DNA from: Shimia sp051201625
GTDB lineage: Bacteria > Pseudomonadota > Alphaproteobacteria > Rhodobacterales > Rhodobacteraceae
NCBI RefSeq assembly: GCF_051201625.1
Contig: NZ_CP179203.1
Span: 2,976,001 to 3,040,000 of the forward strand
DNA length: 64,000 nucleotides
Direction of reading: 5' to 3'
Shown one piece after another: positions 42,390 through 50,765 of this stretch (the stretch's first letter is position 1; the number at the start of each line of letters is the position of its first letter). Made by a program: the position numbers and the translations under genes. The notes below the pieces were generated by a model. That model ran no database searches. It saw only the letters and a list, made by a program, of their open reading frames with translations, and was not told the origin of the DNA.

Positions 42390-43274
42390 ATGACTCTTGA
42401 TCTTCGCCACTTTCGATGCTTCGCAGCGGTTGCAGAGGAGTTACATTTTCACCGAGCCGCAAAAAGATTGGGTGTGGCACAACCTGCATTGAGTCGCACC
42501 ATCAAGAACTTGGAAACCGAGCTGGGCATCACATTGCTTAATCGCACAAACAGGCGTGTGGAGTTATCGGAGGCAGGAAACTCCTTCTTGAAAGGTTGCA
42601 TTGATATCCTTGGACGTACCGACAGGATAATTGAAGACGCGAGACGAATTCACCAGGGTAATATAGGCACCCTTCGCATCGGTTACACAGACAATGCCAT
42701 GAATGGAAGGTTGCCCCGGTTGCTGAAGGATTTTCAAAGTGAGGAGCCCGACGTAGCCTTGTTATTGACGCGTTCAGTCACCTCAGAGCAGCTCGCTCAG
42801 CTTTTGGATGGAACAATTGACGTTGGATTGGCCACAGGAGTAGTGACCCAAAGTGAACTTGCAAGTTTGCGGGTTCAAAGCGAGCGTTACGTGTGTTTGG
42901 TTTACGATGGTCACCCTTTGGCATCGCGGAAGAGCGTGAAGATTGAAGAACTGTCCGATGAACCAATGGTGCAGGGCAGCAAACAACATTGGCAGCACTT
43001 CTATTCCTTCGTCACGCCGCTTTTTCGGAATGCAGGTTTTGAACCAAAGGTTGTTCAAGAGGGACCGACAACATCTGATATACAGAAATTAGTGGCCTGC
43101 GGTATCGGAATTGCTGTACTGACGGAGACAGTTGCAGATGGATTGCCAGCTGGTCTTATAGTTATCCCAATTGAAAATGCGCAGGATAAGTTGGACACAA
43201 TTGCGGTATGGAATACTGGAATATCGAGTATTGCAAAAGAAAAATTTTTGAATTTTCTCAGAAAAACAGTGTGA
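42390..43274 (+). CDS. LysR-family transcriptional regulator
   Basis: About 294 residues. The N-terminal helix-turn-helix (LRHFRCFAAVAEELHFHRAAKRLGVAQPALSRTIKNLE) is of the BenM/CatM-like type, followed by a two-lobed effector-binding domain (TLRIGYTDNAMNGRLPRLL ... GTIDVGLAT ... KLVACGIGIAVL). It is divergent from the TRAP binding-protein gene with about 100 bases between starts, so it most likely controls the TRAP/deacylase operon. The ATG at 42390 is preferred to a TTG at 42381. The short spacer contains AT-rich imperfect dyads that could hold its binding site. Confidence 0.9.
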   Translation: MTLDLRHFRCFAAVAEELHFHRAAKRLGVAQPALSRTIKNLETELGITLLNRTNRRVELSEAGNSFLKGCIDILGRTDRIIEDARRIHQGNIGTLRIGYTDNAMNGRLPRLLKDFQSEEPDVALLLTRSVTSEQLAQLLDGTIDVGLATGVVTQSELASLRVQSERYVCLVYDGHPLASRKSVKIEELSDEPMVQGSKQHWQHFYSFVTPLFRNAGFEPKVVQEGPTTSDIQKLVACGIGIAVLTETVADGLPAGLIVIPIENAQDKLDTIAVWNTGISSIAKEKFLNFLRKTV

Positions 43275-43506
43275 GGCATGAAAAATACCACTGCTGGCGC
43301 TCTACACTATTTTTTGGTTACAGATTTCGAGGATATTTTTAAAATTCCGAAACTGAAGCATCTCTTGGGAAGGTGTCTATCATGTTGCATGATCGCGCGA
43401 TTCAAGCAGAGATAGGGCTAGGAAGAAAAACAATAAAATTTACTATCTGTAATCAGATATTGATCCCATATTACTGCTTTGGGCCAAGTCGATGGAAAGC
43501 AATGAA

Positions 43507-45126
43507 ATGAGCACTACAACGGTTTTTACAGCAAAAAAAATTATTACGATGGACCGTTCGGTGCCCGAAGCCACACATGTAGCCGTTCGCGATGGCCGCG
43601 TACTGGCCGTCGGTGGTCCAGACTGCGCCACACATTGGGGTGAGTTTGAAACTGACAACAGTTTAAGAGATACAATCATCATGCCAGGCTTCGTGGAGGG
43701 GCACGCTCACCTCATGGCAGGAGGCATGTGGAAATACCCATATGTTGGCTTCCATGATCGTATTGACCCAGACGGGCGTGAGTGGAAGGGCGTAGCAACA
43801 GCAGAAGCCATGATTGAACGCCTCAAAAGTACGCAGACAACCTCTGATGGAATAATTTTCGTCTGGGGCTTTGATCCGATATTTCTTTCCAGCGAGCGGC
43901 TCAGCAGGACGCACCTCGATCAAGTTTCTTGTGAACGCCCCATTGCAGTACTCTATTCAAATTTTCACGTCATGTGCGTCAACTCTGCTGCGTTAAAAAT
44001 TGCAGACTACACTGACGCTACGTCTGCCAATGGCGTTGTAAAAGATGCTAATGGTCAACCTACTGGCGAATTACAGGAAATGGCGGCTATGTTTCCCGTC
44101 CTGCGCCGGATGCAAATTGATTTTCGGGCATTATCGCAAAATAGATATGCTCTTGAGAACTATGCCAAGGTTGCACAGCGGGCCGGCGTAACCACTATCA
44201 CCGACCTATACTCTATGCTGGAGGACGAAGACCTTGACCTCATGTTCGCCGTAACAGGCCAAAAGACCTACCCTTTGCGGATTGTTGCAGCGCTCGGGGC
44301 AGGCGCAGCGCCAAAAACCGTTGCAGACCGAGCGCTGGCTTTGGCCCATAAATCGACTCAAAAACTTAGGCTCGGTGCAGTAAAGATCATGACCGATGGC
44401 TCAATCCAGGGGATGACAGCACGTGTGCGTTGGCCTGGCTATTTAGATGGACATGCCAATGGCCTTTGGAATACCTCCCCAGCCGAAATCTTGGCACTCA
44501 CCCACGAAATGCAACGTCGTAACATACAAATGCATATCCATGTAAATGGAGATGAGGCAGCTGAAGTAGCGCTTGAAGCTCTGGCAGACGCCGCCTGTGC
44601 CCACCCATGGCCCGAATCCCGCCATGTCCTTCAACATTGCCAAATGATGGACCGCGCACTGTTCCACAAAGCCGCGAAACTTGGTGTAGTTTGCAACCTT
44701 TTTATGAACCATATTTGGTATTTTGGAGATAAACATGCCACGGTTACCGTTGGCCCTGATCGTGCTGCGCGCATGAACGCACTGCGTACTGCACTTGACG
44801 AAGGTGTGTCCTGTGCTATCCACTCGGACGCTCCTGTGACGCCACTGGCACCACTTTTTACAGCTGGGTGTGCAGTCAATCGCAAAACAATGTCTGGAAA
44901 AATATTAGGAAAAAATGAACGTATTTCAGTGGCTGAAGCTCTGGAACTAATTACAATTGGAGCTGCTCGGTCCTTGCACTTGGACGCCGAGATTGGCTCG
45001 ATCAGTCCCGGTAAACGGGCAGATTTTGCAGTTCTTGGGGAGGATCCTTACTTCGTGGCAATTGAAGAACTCTCAAAAATTCCAGTTCTCGGTACAGTTT
45101 TCTCGGGTCGGACACATCTCCTATGA
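43507..45126 (+). CDS. YtcJ-type amidohydrolase (amidohydrolase-3 family)
   Basis: About 539 residues. Metal and catalytic motifs are GFVEGHAHLMAGG near residue 65, the IMTDGSIQG segment, HIHVNGDEA, VLQHCQM and IHSDAPVTP with the last metal aspartate. Family members hydrolyse amide or formamide bonds in unusual N-acyl or heterocyclic compounds; no substrate can be named. It lies between the LysR gene and a CobW-type GTPase whose start overlaps its stop (ATGA), so the two are co-expressed. An ATG at 43492 is also in frame; 43507 has the better ribosome site (GGAAAG). Confidence 0.85.
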   Translation: MSTTTVFTAKKIITMDRSVPEATHVAVRDGRVLAVGGPDCATHWGEFETDNSLRDTIIMPGFVEGHAHLMAGGMWKYPYVGFHDRIDPDGREWKGVATAEAMIERLKSTQTTSDGIIFVWGFDPIFLSSERLSRTHLDQVSCERPIAVLYSNFHVMCVNSAALKIADYTDATSANGVVKDANGQPTGELQEMAAMFPVLRRMQIDFRALSQNRYALENYAKVAQRAGVTTITDLYSMLEDEDLDLMFAVTGQKTYPLRIVAALGAGAAPKTVADRALALAHKSTQKLRLGAVKIMTDGSIQGMTARVRWPGYLDGHANGLWNTSPAEILALTHEMQRRNIQMHIHVNGDEAAEVALEALADAACAHPWPESRHVLQHCQMMDRALFHKAAKLGVVCNLFMNHIWYFGDKHATVTVGPDRAARMNALRTALDEGVSCAIHSDAPVTPLAPLFTAGCAVNRKTMSGKILGKNERISVAEALELITIGAARSLHLDAEIGSISPGKRADFAVLGEDPYFVAIEELSKIPVLGTVFSGRTHLL

Positions 45127-46001
45127 AACGGCTGCCCCTTTCCGTGATTGGAGGTTTCTTAGGTGCCGGCAAAACAACTTTTATCAACCGATTACTCACG
45201 GCCAATCACGGAATGCGACTTGTGGTACTCGTGAATGATTTTGGAGCAATAAATATTGACGCTAGCTTACTGCAGTCGAAACGGGAAGACACAATAGAGA
45301 TGACCAACGGGTGTGTCTGCTGCACTATGTCAGGAGACTTATTTTTCACAATCGGCGACATTTTAGACCGCACCGAGCGCCCCGACCACCTAATTATAGA
45401 AGCTAGCGGCATTGCCGATCCTGCGAAAATCGCCACTGTCGCACTCGCAGAACAGGAACTGCGGTATGCAGGAATTCTGACCATTGTGGACGGGCTCAAT
45501 TTTCCAATTCAAATTAGTGATACGGCGATTTCAGATCAACTAAAGTCGCAGGTCAAATGCGCAGATTTTGTAGCCGTAAGCAAAACATCTCCCGACCAGG
45601 AAAACGTGAAACAGGCCTTAACGCGTTTGAGTGTGTCAGCTTGGACTTCAGCAGATGATATAGCAATCTTGCAGAGTTTGCTCTTCGCCAACGCAATTCT
45701 TAAGCCTCCGAAATCCGAGCACACCGGCTCTCATCCAGAATATGTGCATTGGTCCTACGCAGCGCCAACCGCAATGACTCAAAGCGACATTTTGCAACGT
45801 TTTGAGGTGATACCAAATGGCATTTTAAGGCTTAAGGCGCTCATACCGTGTGACGCCAATCATGCCTGGGAAATTCACTTAGTGGGGCGTCATAAAACAA
45901 TTGAAAAGCGTACTGCACCGCACAAATTCGGGATTGTCGTCCTCGGGCATGATGCATCTATTTCAGAGATCGAAATCAAAAATTGGTGGTTACACTCTTA
46001 G
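45123..46001 (+). CDS. CobW/COG0523-family metal-chaperone GTPase
   Basis: A 292-residue P-loop GTPase. Walker A is GGFLGAGKTT (residues 10-19), the switch region has LVNDFGAINIDA, the metal-binding C-x-C-C motif is GCVCC (C64, C66, C67), and Walker B lies in HLIIEASGIADP. A short CobW C-terminal domain follows (VHWSYAAPTAM ... WEIHLVGRHKTIEKR). The family inserts or traffics zinc or another metal. Coupled to an amidohydrolase, it may load that enzyme's metal; this is inference. It lacks the histidine-rich stretch found in some members. Confidence 0.87.
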   Translation: MKRLPLSVIGGFLGAGKTTFINRLLTANHGMRLVVLVNDFGAINIDASLLQSKREDTIEMTNGCVCCTMSGDLFFTIGDILDRTERPDHLIIEASGIADPAKIATVALAEQELRYAGILTIVDGLNFPIQISDTAISDQLKSQVKCADFVAVSKTSPDQENVKQALTRLSVSAWTSADDIAILQSLLFANAILKPPKSEHTGSHPEYVHWSYAAPTAMTQSDILQRFEVIPNGILRLKALIPCDANHAWEIHLVGRHKTIEKRTAPHKFGIVVLGHDASISEIEIKNWWLHS

Positions 46002-46199
46002 ATAGCGGTGAGGCAGGCCTGCTTCGATGATGCTGAGATCCGTGCAACAATTCCACCATTTAAAGCTTTCATAATTAACACGGCGACCTTTTTGTTTTAT
46101 CGGTTAACAAATTTTGGAACATTTGCCAGCAAGATCAGTCATTATATTGACTCTCATCAAAGCTACGCCATTGAATGGGATGGAGTGTCGGCTGACTAG

Positions 46200-47078
46200 A
46201 TCAGGCTCTGGCCGAAAACTTGGAGGCATCTGGTCATCGGGACTATTTCAAACAATCGGGCACCTTGGCGCAGGCTCGCTGATCATGCTGTCCTGACCGT
46301 TGCTGCGGTGATTATGGGCGGACCACTATTGTTATTATTTGCAGCAGCGGTTCAATCTGGAGGATTGCGCGCCACGAGCTTTTTCCATGACTTCTCGCCT
46401 CTTTCCGGCGTGAAAAAAAATCTGGAGCAGCTGCTAGATTTAAATCGCCTTGGAGAAGCAAATCCATCACCGTGGGATATGTTTGCGAACTCTGTGGCTA
46501 TTGCGGGAGGGGTTGCCATTTCAGTCGTTTCGGTGGGTTTCCTCGCCGCCTACGCGATGACTTTTTTGTTACGCCGAGGGGGGCGATTCTGGTTCTCGCT
46601 GACGCTTTTAACTCTCTATTTTCCAGTCGAAGCACGAATGTTGCAAACATTTGATGTTGCGGTTCATCTTGGTTTGATAAATTCATTGACTGGTTTGATA
46701 CTTCCAGTCTTGCCTCTAGCACTAGCAACATTCATTTTTTGTCAACATATGAAAACCCTGCCACCTCAATTATTAGAGGCGGCTCGCCTCGACGGTGCTG
46801 GGCCCATCAGATTTCTTTTTAATATCGTCGTGCCACTATCATTGGTGCCGATAGGCGCTGTCTTCATCATTTCTTTTCTTATCGGTTGGAATCAATACCT
46901 GTGGCCGCTGATGATCTCAATTGACAACACATACTTCCCACTGATGAGAGGTATCAATTTGGTGGGCGCAGGATCTGGGGCAAGTATGTTGTTAGCTGCT
47001 ATCTCGATAACACCCGCTTTATTACTGGTTATCGGATTTAACCGACTATTGTCGCGTGTTACCTCTGTTCACTTATGA
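46200..47078 (+). pseudogene. Orphan UgpE-like ABC permease without a standard start
   Basis: The frame opens after a TAG at 46197 and encodes a CUT1 permease very like UgpE: RRLADHAVLTVAAVIMGGPLLLLF at the N terminus, the EAA loop LLEAARLDGAGPIRFLFNIVVPLS and GWNQYLWPLMISID. Homology starts well before the first usable codon (a GTG at 46308), which would cut into the first membrane helix. No partner permease, ATPase or binding protein lies on this strand. It converges on an intact ugp-type operon that has its own UgpE. I judge it a relic of a second system, though translation from a rare start cannot be excluded. Confidence 0.65.
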
Positions 47079-47081
47079 AAA

Positions 47082-47909
47082 CTAATCGCGCGCCGCCATG
47101 TAAGCATCAAGCCGTGCCGGTTGATCTGTCATTATAACTGTAATGCCTGCGTTCAATAACCGGCCCCAAACAGCATCAGGGTTTGACAGTGCGAGCGTAT
47201 CGTTGAGGCCACAACAGTGCACTGGGTCAAGCGTATAAGTCGAGACTGCCATGTCGACACCCGCAATCTGACAGGCCTCACCTAGCTGCTCCAAGTCGTC
47301 AAACCATAATTCAACCGCAGCAACTCCAGCGTTGACCAATTCACTAATATGACCCAAGCCAGCTTTAGGTAGCACAACTTTAGCCATGATCATCACGCCA
47401 AATCTTCGCTGAAGTAAAAGCAGCCTTTCGATGTCTGAAGCGGTTTGGGTATCAATCTTAAGCGACCCCATATGTGCTAGGTTCGACTTGGCGAGCATTG
47501 CAGCCACAGCATCGATCTCATCAGGAAATTTAACGTCAATGTCAAAAAATGCACTCGGGCCAGCAGCAGAGAGCGCGTCCGCCAATGTTGGAATTCTCTC
47601 AATAGTAATTGCGGCACCGGGCCCTCCACTGGCTTCGAGCAGGCGCTGAGAAACAATCGCGCCATGGCCAGTGTCACGTGGTGAGATAAATTTTCCCGTG
47701 GTCCGCATTAAATCTGGATCGTGGATTACGACGGGTACGCCATCACTGGCAATCTGTGTATCAATTTCAATTATATCATACTCGCGCGCGCCAGAGATAG
47801 CCGCCAAAGAATTTTCAGGTGCTGGCCCCCAAAGTCCGCGGTGAACTGAAATCATCGCATCGCGCCGCCGACTGCGCCAGCGCTGTTTAAATGCTTTGGA
47901 CGCGGCCAT
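47082..47909 (-). CDS. ugpQ: Glycerophosphodiester phosphodiesterase
   Basis: About 275 residues with the GDPD TIM-barrel motifs in order: ISVHRGLWGPAPENSLAAI (catalytic histidine-arginine), IIEIDTQIASDGVPVVIHDPDLMRTTG (acidic metal ligands and second histidine), and a later FFDIDVKF strand. It splits glycerophosphodiesters into glycerol 3-phosphate and an alcohol. There is no signal peptide, so it acts in the cytosol on imported diesters. It follows the ATPase gene with a short overlap, as in ugp operons. The ATG at 47909 is preferred to a GTG at 47924; the catalytic domain itself begins about 18 residues later. Confidence 0.88.
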   Translation of the reverse strand: MAASKAFKQRWRSRRRDAMISVHRGLWGPAPENSLAAISGAREYDIIEIDTQIASDGVPVVIHDPDLMRTTGKFISPRDTGHGAIVSQRLLEASGGPGAAITIERIPTLADALSAAGPSAFFDIDVKFPDEIDAVAAMLAKSNLAHMGSLKIDTQTASDIERLLLLQRRFGVMIMAKVVLPKAGLGHISELVNAGVAAVELWFDDLEQLGEACQIAGVDMAVSTYTLDPVHCCGLNDTLALSNPDAVWGRLLNAGITVIMTDQPARLDAYMAARD

Positions 47910-47914
47910 ACCGC

Positions 47915-48958
47915 CTAGAGACACTTGCCGGTTACAGTGTCAAAAAGATGTGCGTCATCGGGGCGGAAACTTATGATTGCTTGGTCTGTTGGGACGGGTA
48001 AATCTGCGTCACGGGAAATCGTGATGTCCTGCCCAGCAACAATCCCATGAACAAGCCGCGTCGCACCAAGTTCCTCAACAATAGTCACCTGCATAGTTGC
48101 GCCATCACCACTTTCGGAAATTTGAATGCGTTCGGGGCGCAGACCGAGTTGAACACTACCACGGTGGGTGCTCTGAATGGGCAAAGTTTGATCACCTAAT
48201 TTCACCCCCGCATCGGTAAGTTGTGCCGACAAGAGATTCATGGGAGGCGCACCGATAAAACTAGCAACGAAAGTCGAGTGTGGACGTGAATAGACCTCTG
48301 CCGGGGTGCCAATTTGCTCGACCAAGCCATTGTTAAGTACAACGATGCGATCGGCCAACGTCATCGCCTCGACCTGATCATGTGTTACATAAACTGCAGC
48401 CGTATCAAGCCGCCGCTGCAAATTCTTGATTTCCAATCGCATTTGGTTACGCAGTTTTGCGTCAAGGTTCGAAAGTGGTTCATCGAAAAGAAAGATTGCT
48501 GGATCTCGAACGATCGCTCGCCCCATCGCAACCCTCTGTCGCTGTCCTCCAGAAAGCTGACTTGGTTTACGATCAAGGTATTCAGATATTTGTAACAACT
48601 TCCCTGCTGCTTCAACTTTCTCAGTAATTTCCGAACTCGGTGTTCCCCTATTTTTCAAACCGTATGCAAGGTTTTTACGCACCGTCATGTGCGGATAAAG
48701 CGCATAGTTCTGAAAGACCATCGCGATATTGCGCTCTGCAGGCTCCAGTTCATTAACAACGCGACCTGCGAGTTCAATCTCACCACTCGTAATAGCTTCC
48801 AATCCAGCTACCATTCGCAGCAACGTTGATTTGCCACAGCCCGAAGGACCGACAAAAACCACCAGTTCACCATCCTCAACGTCGACCGATACGCCTTTGA
48901 CGGCCTCAGCACCGTTTGGATAACGTTTGAATACGTCTTTTATACGCAGTGTCGTCAT
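47915..48958 (-). CDS. ugpC: ABC transporter ATP-binding protein (UgpC type)
   Basis: A 347-residue CUT1 ATPase. Walker A GPSGCGKST, Q-loop VFQNYALYPHM, signature LSGGQRQRVAMGRA, Walker B IFLFDEPLSNLDAKLRNQMR and switch YVTHDQVEAMTLADR are all intact, and a MalK-type regulatory C-terminal domain follows. With ugpB, ugpA and ugpE upstream and a GDPD enzyme downstream, import of glycerol 3-phosphate or glycerophosphodiesters is the best reading, although the CUT1 family also moves sugars. Its start overlaps the ugpE stop by four bases. Confidence 0.9.
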   Translation of the reverse strand: MTTLRIKDVFKRYPNGAEAVKGVSVDVEDGELVVFVGPSGCGKSTLLRMVAGLEAITSGEIELAGRVVNELEPAERNIAMVFQNYALYPHMTVRKNLAYGLKNRGTPSSEITEKVEAAGKLLQISEYLDRKPSQLSGGQRQRVAMGRAIVRDPAIFLFDEPLSNLDAKLRNQMRLEIKNLQRRLDTAAVYVTHDQVEAMTLADRIVVLNNGLVEQIGTPAEVYSRPHSTFVASFIGAPPMNLLSAQLTDAGVKLGDQTLPIQSTHRGSVQLGLRPERIQISESGDGATMQVTIVEELGATRLVHGIVAGQDITISRDADLPVPTDQAIISFRPDDAHLFDTVTGKCL

Positions 48959-49797
48959 TTTTCTTGCTCCACCAGCCCTTTGATAAACATCCGCTGAAAG
49001 ACGATAATCACCAGTGCCGGCGGTAACATCGCAAGCATCGCCATGGCAAGGGCTTCATTATATTTAGGTATGTCAGCACCGATCATGATCTGCATGATCT
49101 GTTTGATTCCGCGAACCAATGTGAAATAGCTTTCATCAGTTGTCATTAGTGTTGGCCATAAATATTGGTTCCAGCCAACCACGAACATGATGATAAAAAT
49201 CGCAGCCATCATAGTTTTTGACAAAGGCAGCAGTATGTCGACAAAGAACTGTATTGATCCAGCGCCGTCAATTCGGGCCGCCTCCAAAAGTTCGTTAGGG
49301 ACGGACTTGAAGAACTGCCGAAAAAAGAAGGTGCCGGTTGCTGATGCAATGAGCGGCAGGATTAATCCAGTGTAAGAGTTCAAGAGACCAAGCTGTTGCA
49401 CAACCTCGTAAGATGGCAATATTCGGACTTCGAGTGGCAAAAGCAGCGTTAAAAAAATTATCCAAAAACAGAACGTCGCGGCGCGAAAGCGAAAATAGAC
49501 AATCGCGTATGCGGCCAGCATCGAAACAACAATCTTACCCAGAGCAAAGCCAATTCCCAGAACAAAACTATTTTGGGTCATAAGCCAGCCAGTGACGTCG
49601 CCTGTAAATCCACCCTGCTGGGTTAAAACAGTGCTGTATGTTTCTACAAATTCGCCACCCCAGCCTACTTGCATTCCATTTTTATGGATCAACACGTGGT
49701 CGAACGTCGACGTCATGAGAGCCACCATAAGTGGCCCCATCATCAAAAATACGCCAAAGAGCAGAACGATGTGATCGTATATTCGGGTTCGTTGCAT
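48955..49797 (-). CDS. ugpE: ABC transporter permease (UgpE type)
   Basis: About 280 residues, six membrane segments, EAA loop VPNELLEAARIDGAGSIQFFVDILLPLS and the UgpE-like GWNQYLWPTLMTTDESYFTLVRGI. The frame extends back to 49833, but that would run into ugpA; the ATG at 49797 (MQRTRIYDHIVLL), 10 bases after the ugpA stop, matches the UgpE N terminus. The orphan permease at 46200-47078 is a clear relative of this protein. Confidence 0.9.
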   Translation of the reverse strand: MQRTRIYDHIVLLFGVFLMMGPLMVALMTSTFDHVLIHKNGMQVGWGGEFVETYSTVLTQQGGFTGDVTGWLMTQNSFVLGIGFALGKIVVSMLAAYAIVYFRFRAATFCFWIIFLTLLLPLEVRILPSYEVVQQLGLLNSYTGLILPLIASATGTFFFRQFFKSVPNELLEAARIDGAGSIQFFVDILLPLSKTMMAAIFIIMFVVGWNQYLWPTLMTTDESYFTLVRGIKQIMQIMIGADIPKYNEALAMAMLAMLPPALVIIVFQRMFIKGLVEQEK

Positions 49798-49807
49798 GGA
49801 ATTAAAC

Positions 49808-50689
49808 CTAATTATAGTGCACCCGCTTCTCAATCAGACGAAACTGAACAACCGTCAACGCCAAAACTAGAAGCATTAGTATGACCGACTGGGCCGAGGA
49901 ACCACCGAGGTCATTTCCGCGAAATCCATCACGATAAACTTTGTATACAAGCGTCACAGGCGAATTGCCCGGTTGATCTTTGACGATCAAATCGATCATG
50001 CCAAAAGTCTCGAACATCGCGTATGTGATGTTGAGAATGAGCAAGAAAAATGAGGTTGGTGCCAACAATGGAAAAGTGATTGTCCAAAACCGGCGATTTT
50101 CTGACTTGCAATCTATCGCTGACGCCTCTTTGACCGACCTCGGTATAGACTGCAGCCCCGACAAAAAGAAAATAAAGTTGTAGGGCAACTGCTTCCATGT
50201 CGCGACGATAATCATGGTAATGCCTGTGTCCCAGTAATTCACTCCGACGCGTAGATTCCATCCGAAAACGGCTGCGAAATCGACTAACGGGCCAATATGC
50301 TGGTCAAAAAGCATTATGCCAATTAGGCCGGCAACTGGTGGCGCAATCGCGTAGACCCACATCAACAAGGTTTTGTAGGTCGATTTTCCGCGAAGAACGC
50401 GGTCCGCAGAAACCGCTAACATGAGACCAATCGACAATGATAATGTTGAGACTAAAATCACGAATATCGCTGTGAAAACTGCTGTGCGTCGATAATCAGA
50501 CGCGCTCAAAGCATCAGTGTAGTTATCCATTCCAACAAATTGGCCACCACCAAAAAACGGATCTTCCAGATAAAATGACGACCGAATTGCCTCGGCTGCA
50601 GGCCACAAAAAGAAAATCGCGATGATAATCATTTGTGGCGCCAGCAGTAAATAGGGCATCCATGGGCTGCCAAACTGAGCCTTGTTCAT
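49808..50689 (-). CDS. ugpA: ABC transporter permease (UgpA type)
   Basis: A 293-residue inner-membrane protein with six hydrophobic segments. UgpA-like marks include PYLLLAPQMIIIAIFFLWPA at the N terminus, the EAA-type loop VKEASAIDCKSENRRFWTITFPLL, and the C-terminal VYKVYRDGFRGNDLGGSSAQSVILM. It pairs with UgpE. It is separated from ugpB by 76 bases that contain a strong hairpin. Confidence 0.9.
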   Translation of the reverse strand: MNKAQFGSPWMPYLLLAPQMIIIAIFFLWPAAEAIRSSFYLEDPFFGGGQFVGMDNYTDALSASDYRRTAVFTAIFVILVSTLSLSIGLMLAVSADRVLRGKSTYKTLLMWVYAIAPPVAGLIGIMLFDQHIGPLVDFAAVFGWNLRVGVNYWDTGITMIIVATWKQLPYNFIFFLSGLQSIPRSVKEASAIDCKSENRRFWTITFPLLAPTSFFLLILNITYAMFETFGMIDLIVKDQPGNSPVTLVYKVYRDGFRGNDLGGSSAQSVILMLLVLALTVVQFRLIEKRVHYN

Positions 50690-50711
50690 TCAAGAAATCT
50701 CCCGAAGGTTA

Positions 50712-50738
50712 CCGGGGCACAACAACCGCGCGCCCCGG
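50712..50738 (-). promoter_or_regulatory. Intercistronic hairpin between ugpB and ugpA
   Basis: CCGGGGC and GCCCCGG arms form a perfect 7-bp GC stem with a 13-base loop, between the ugpB stop (50766) and the ugpA start (50689). No T-run follows. It occupies the same place as the hairpins at 14829 and 41257, after a binding-protein gene. Confidence 0.65.
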
Positions 50739-50765
50739 AACATTGGTGTTGATACTAAAGTGTTA

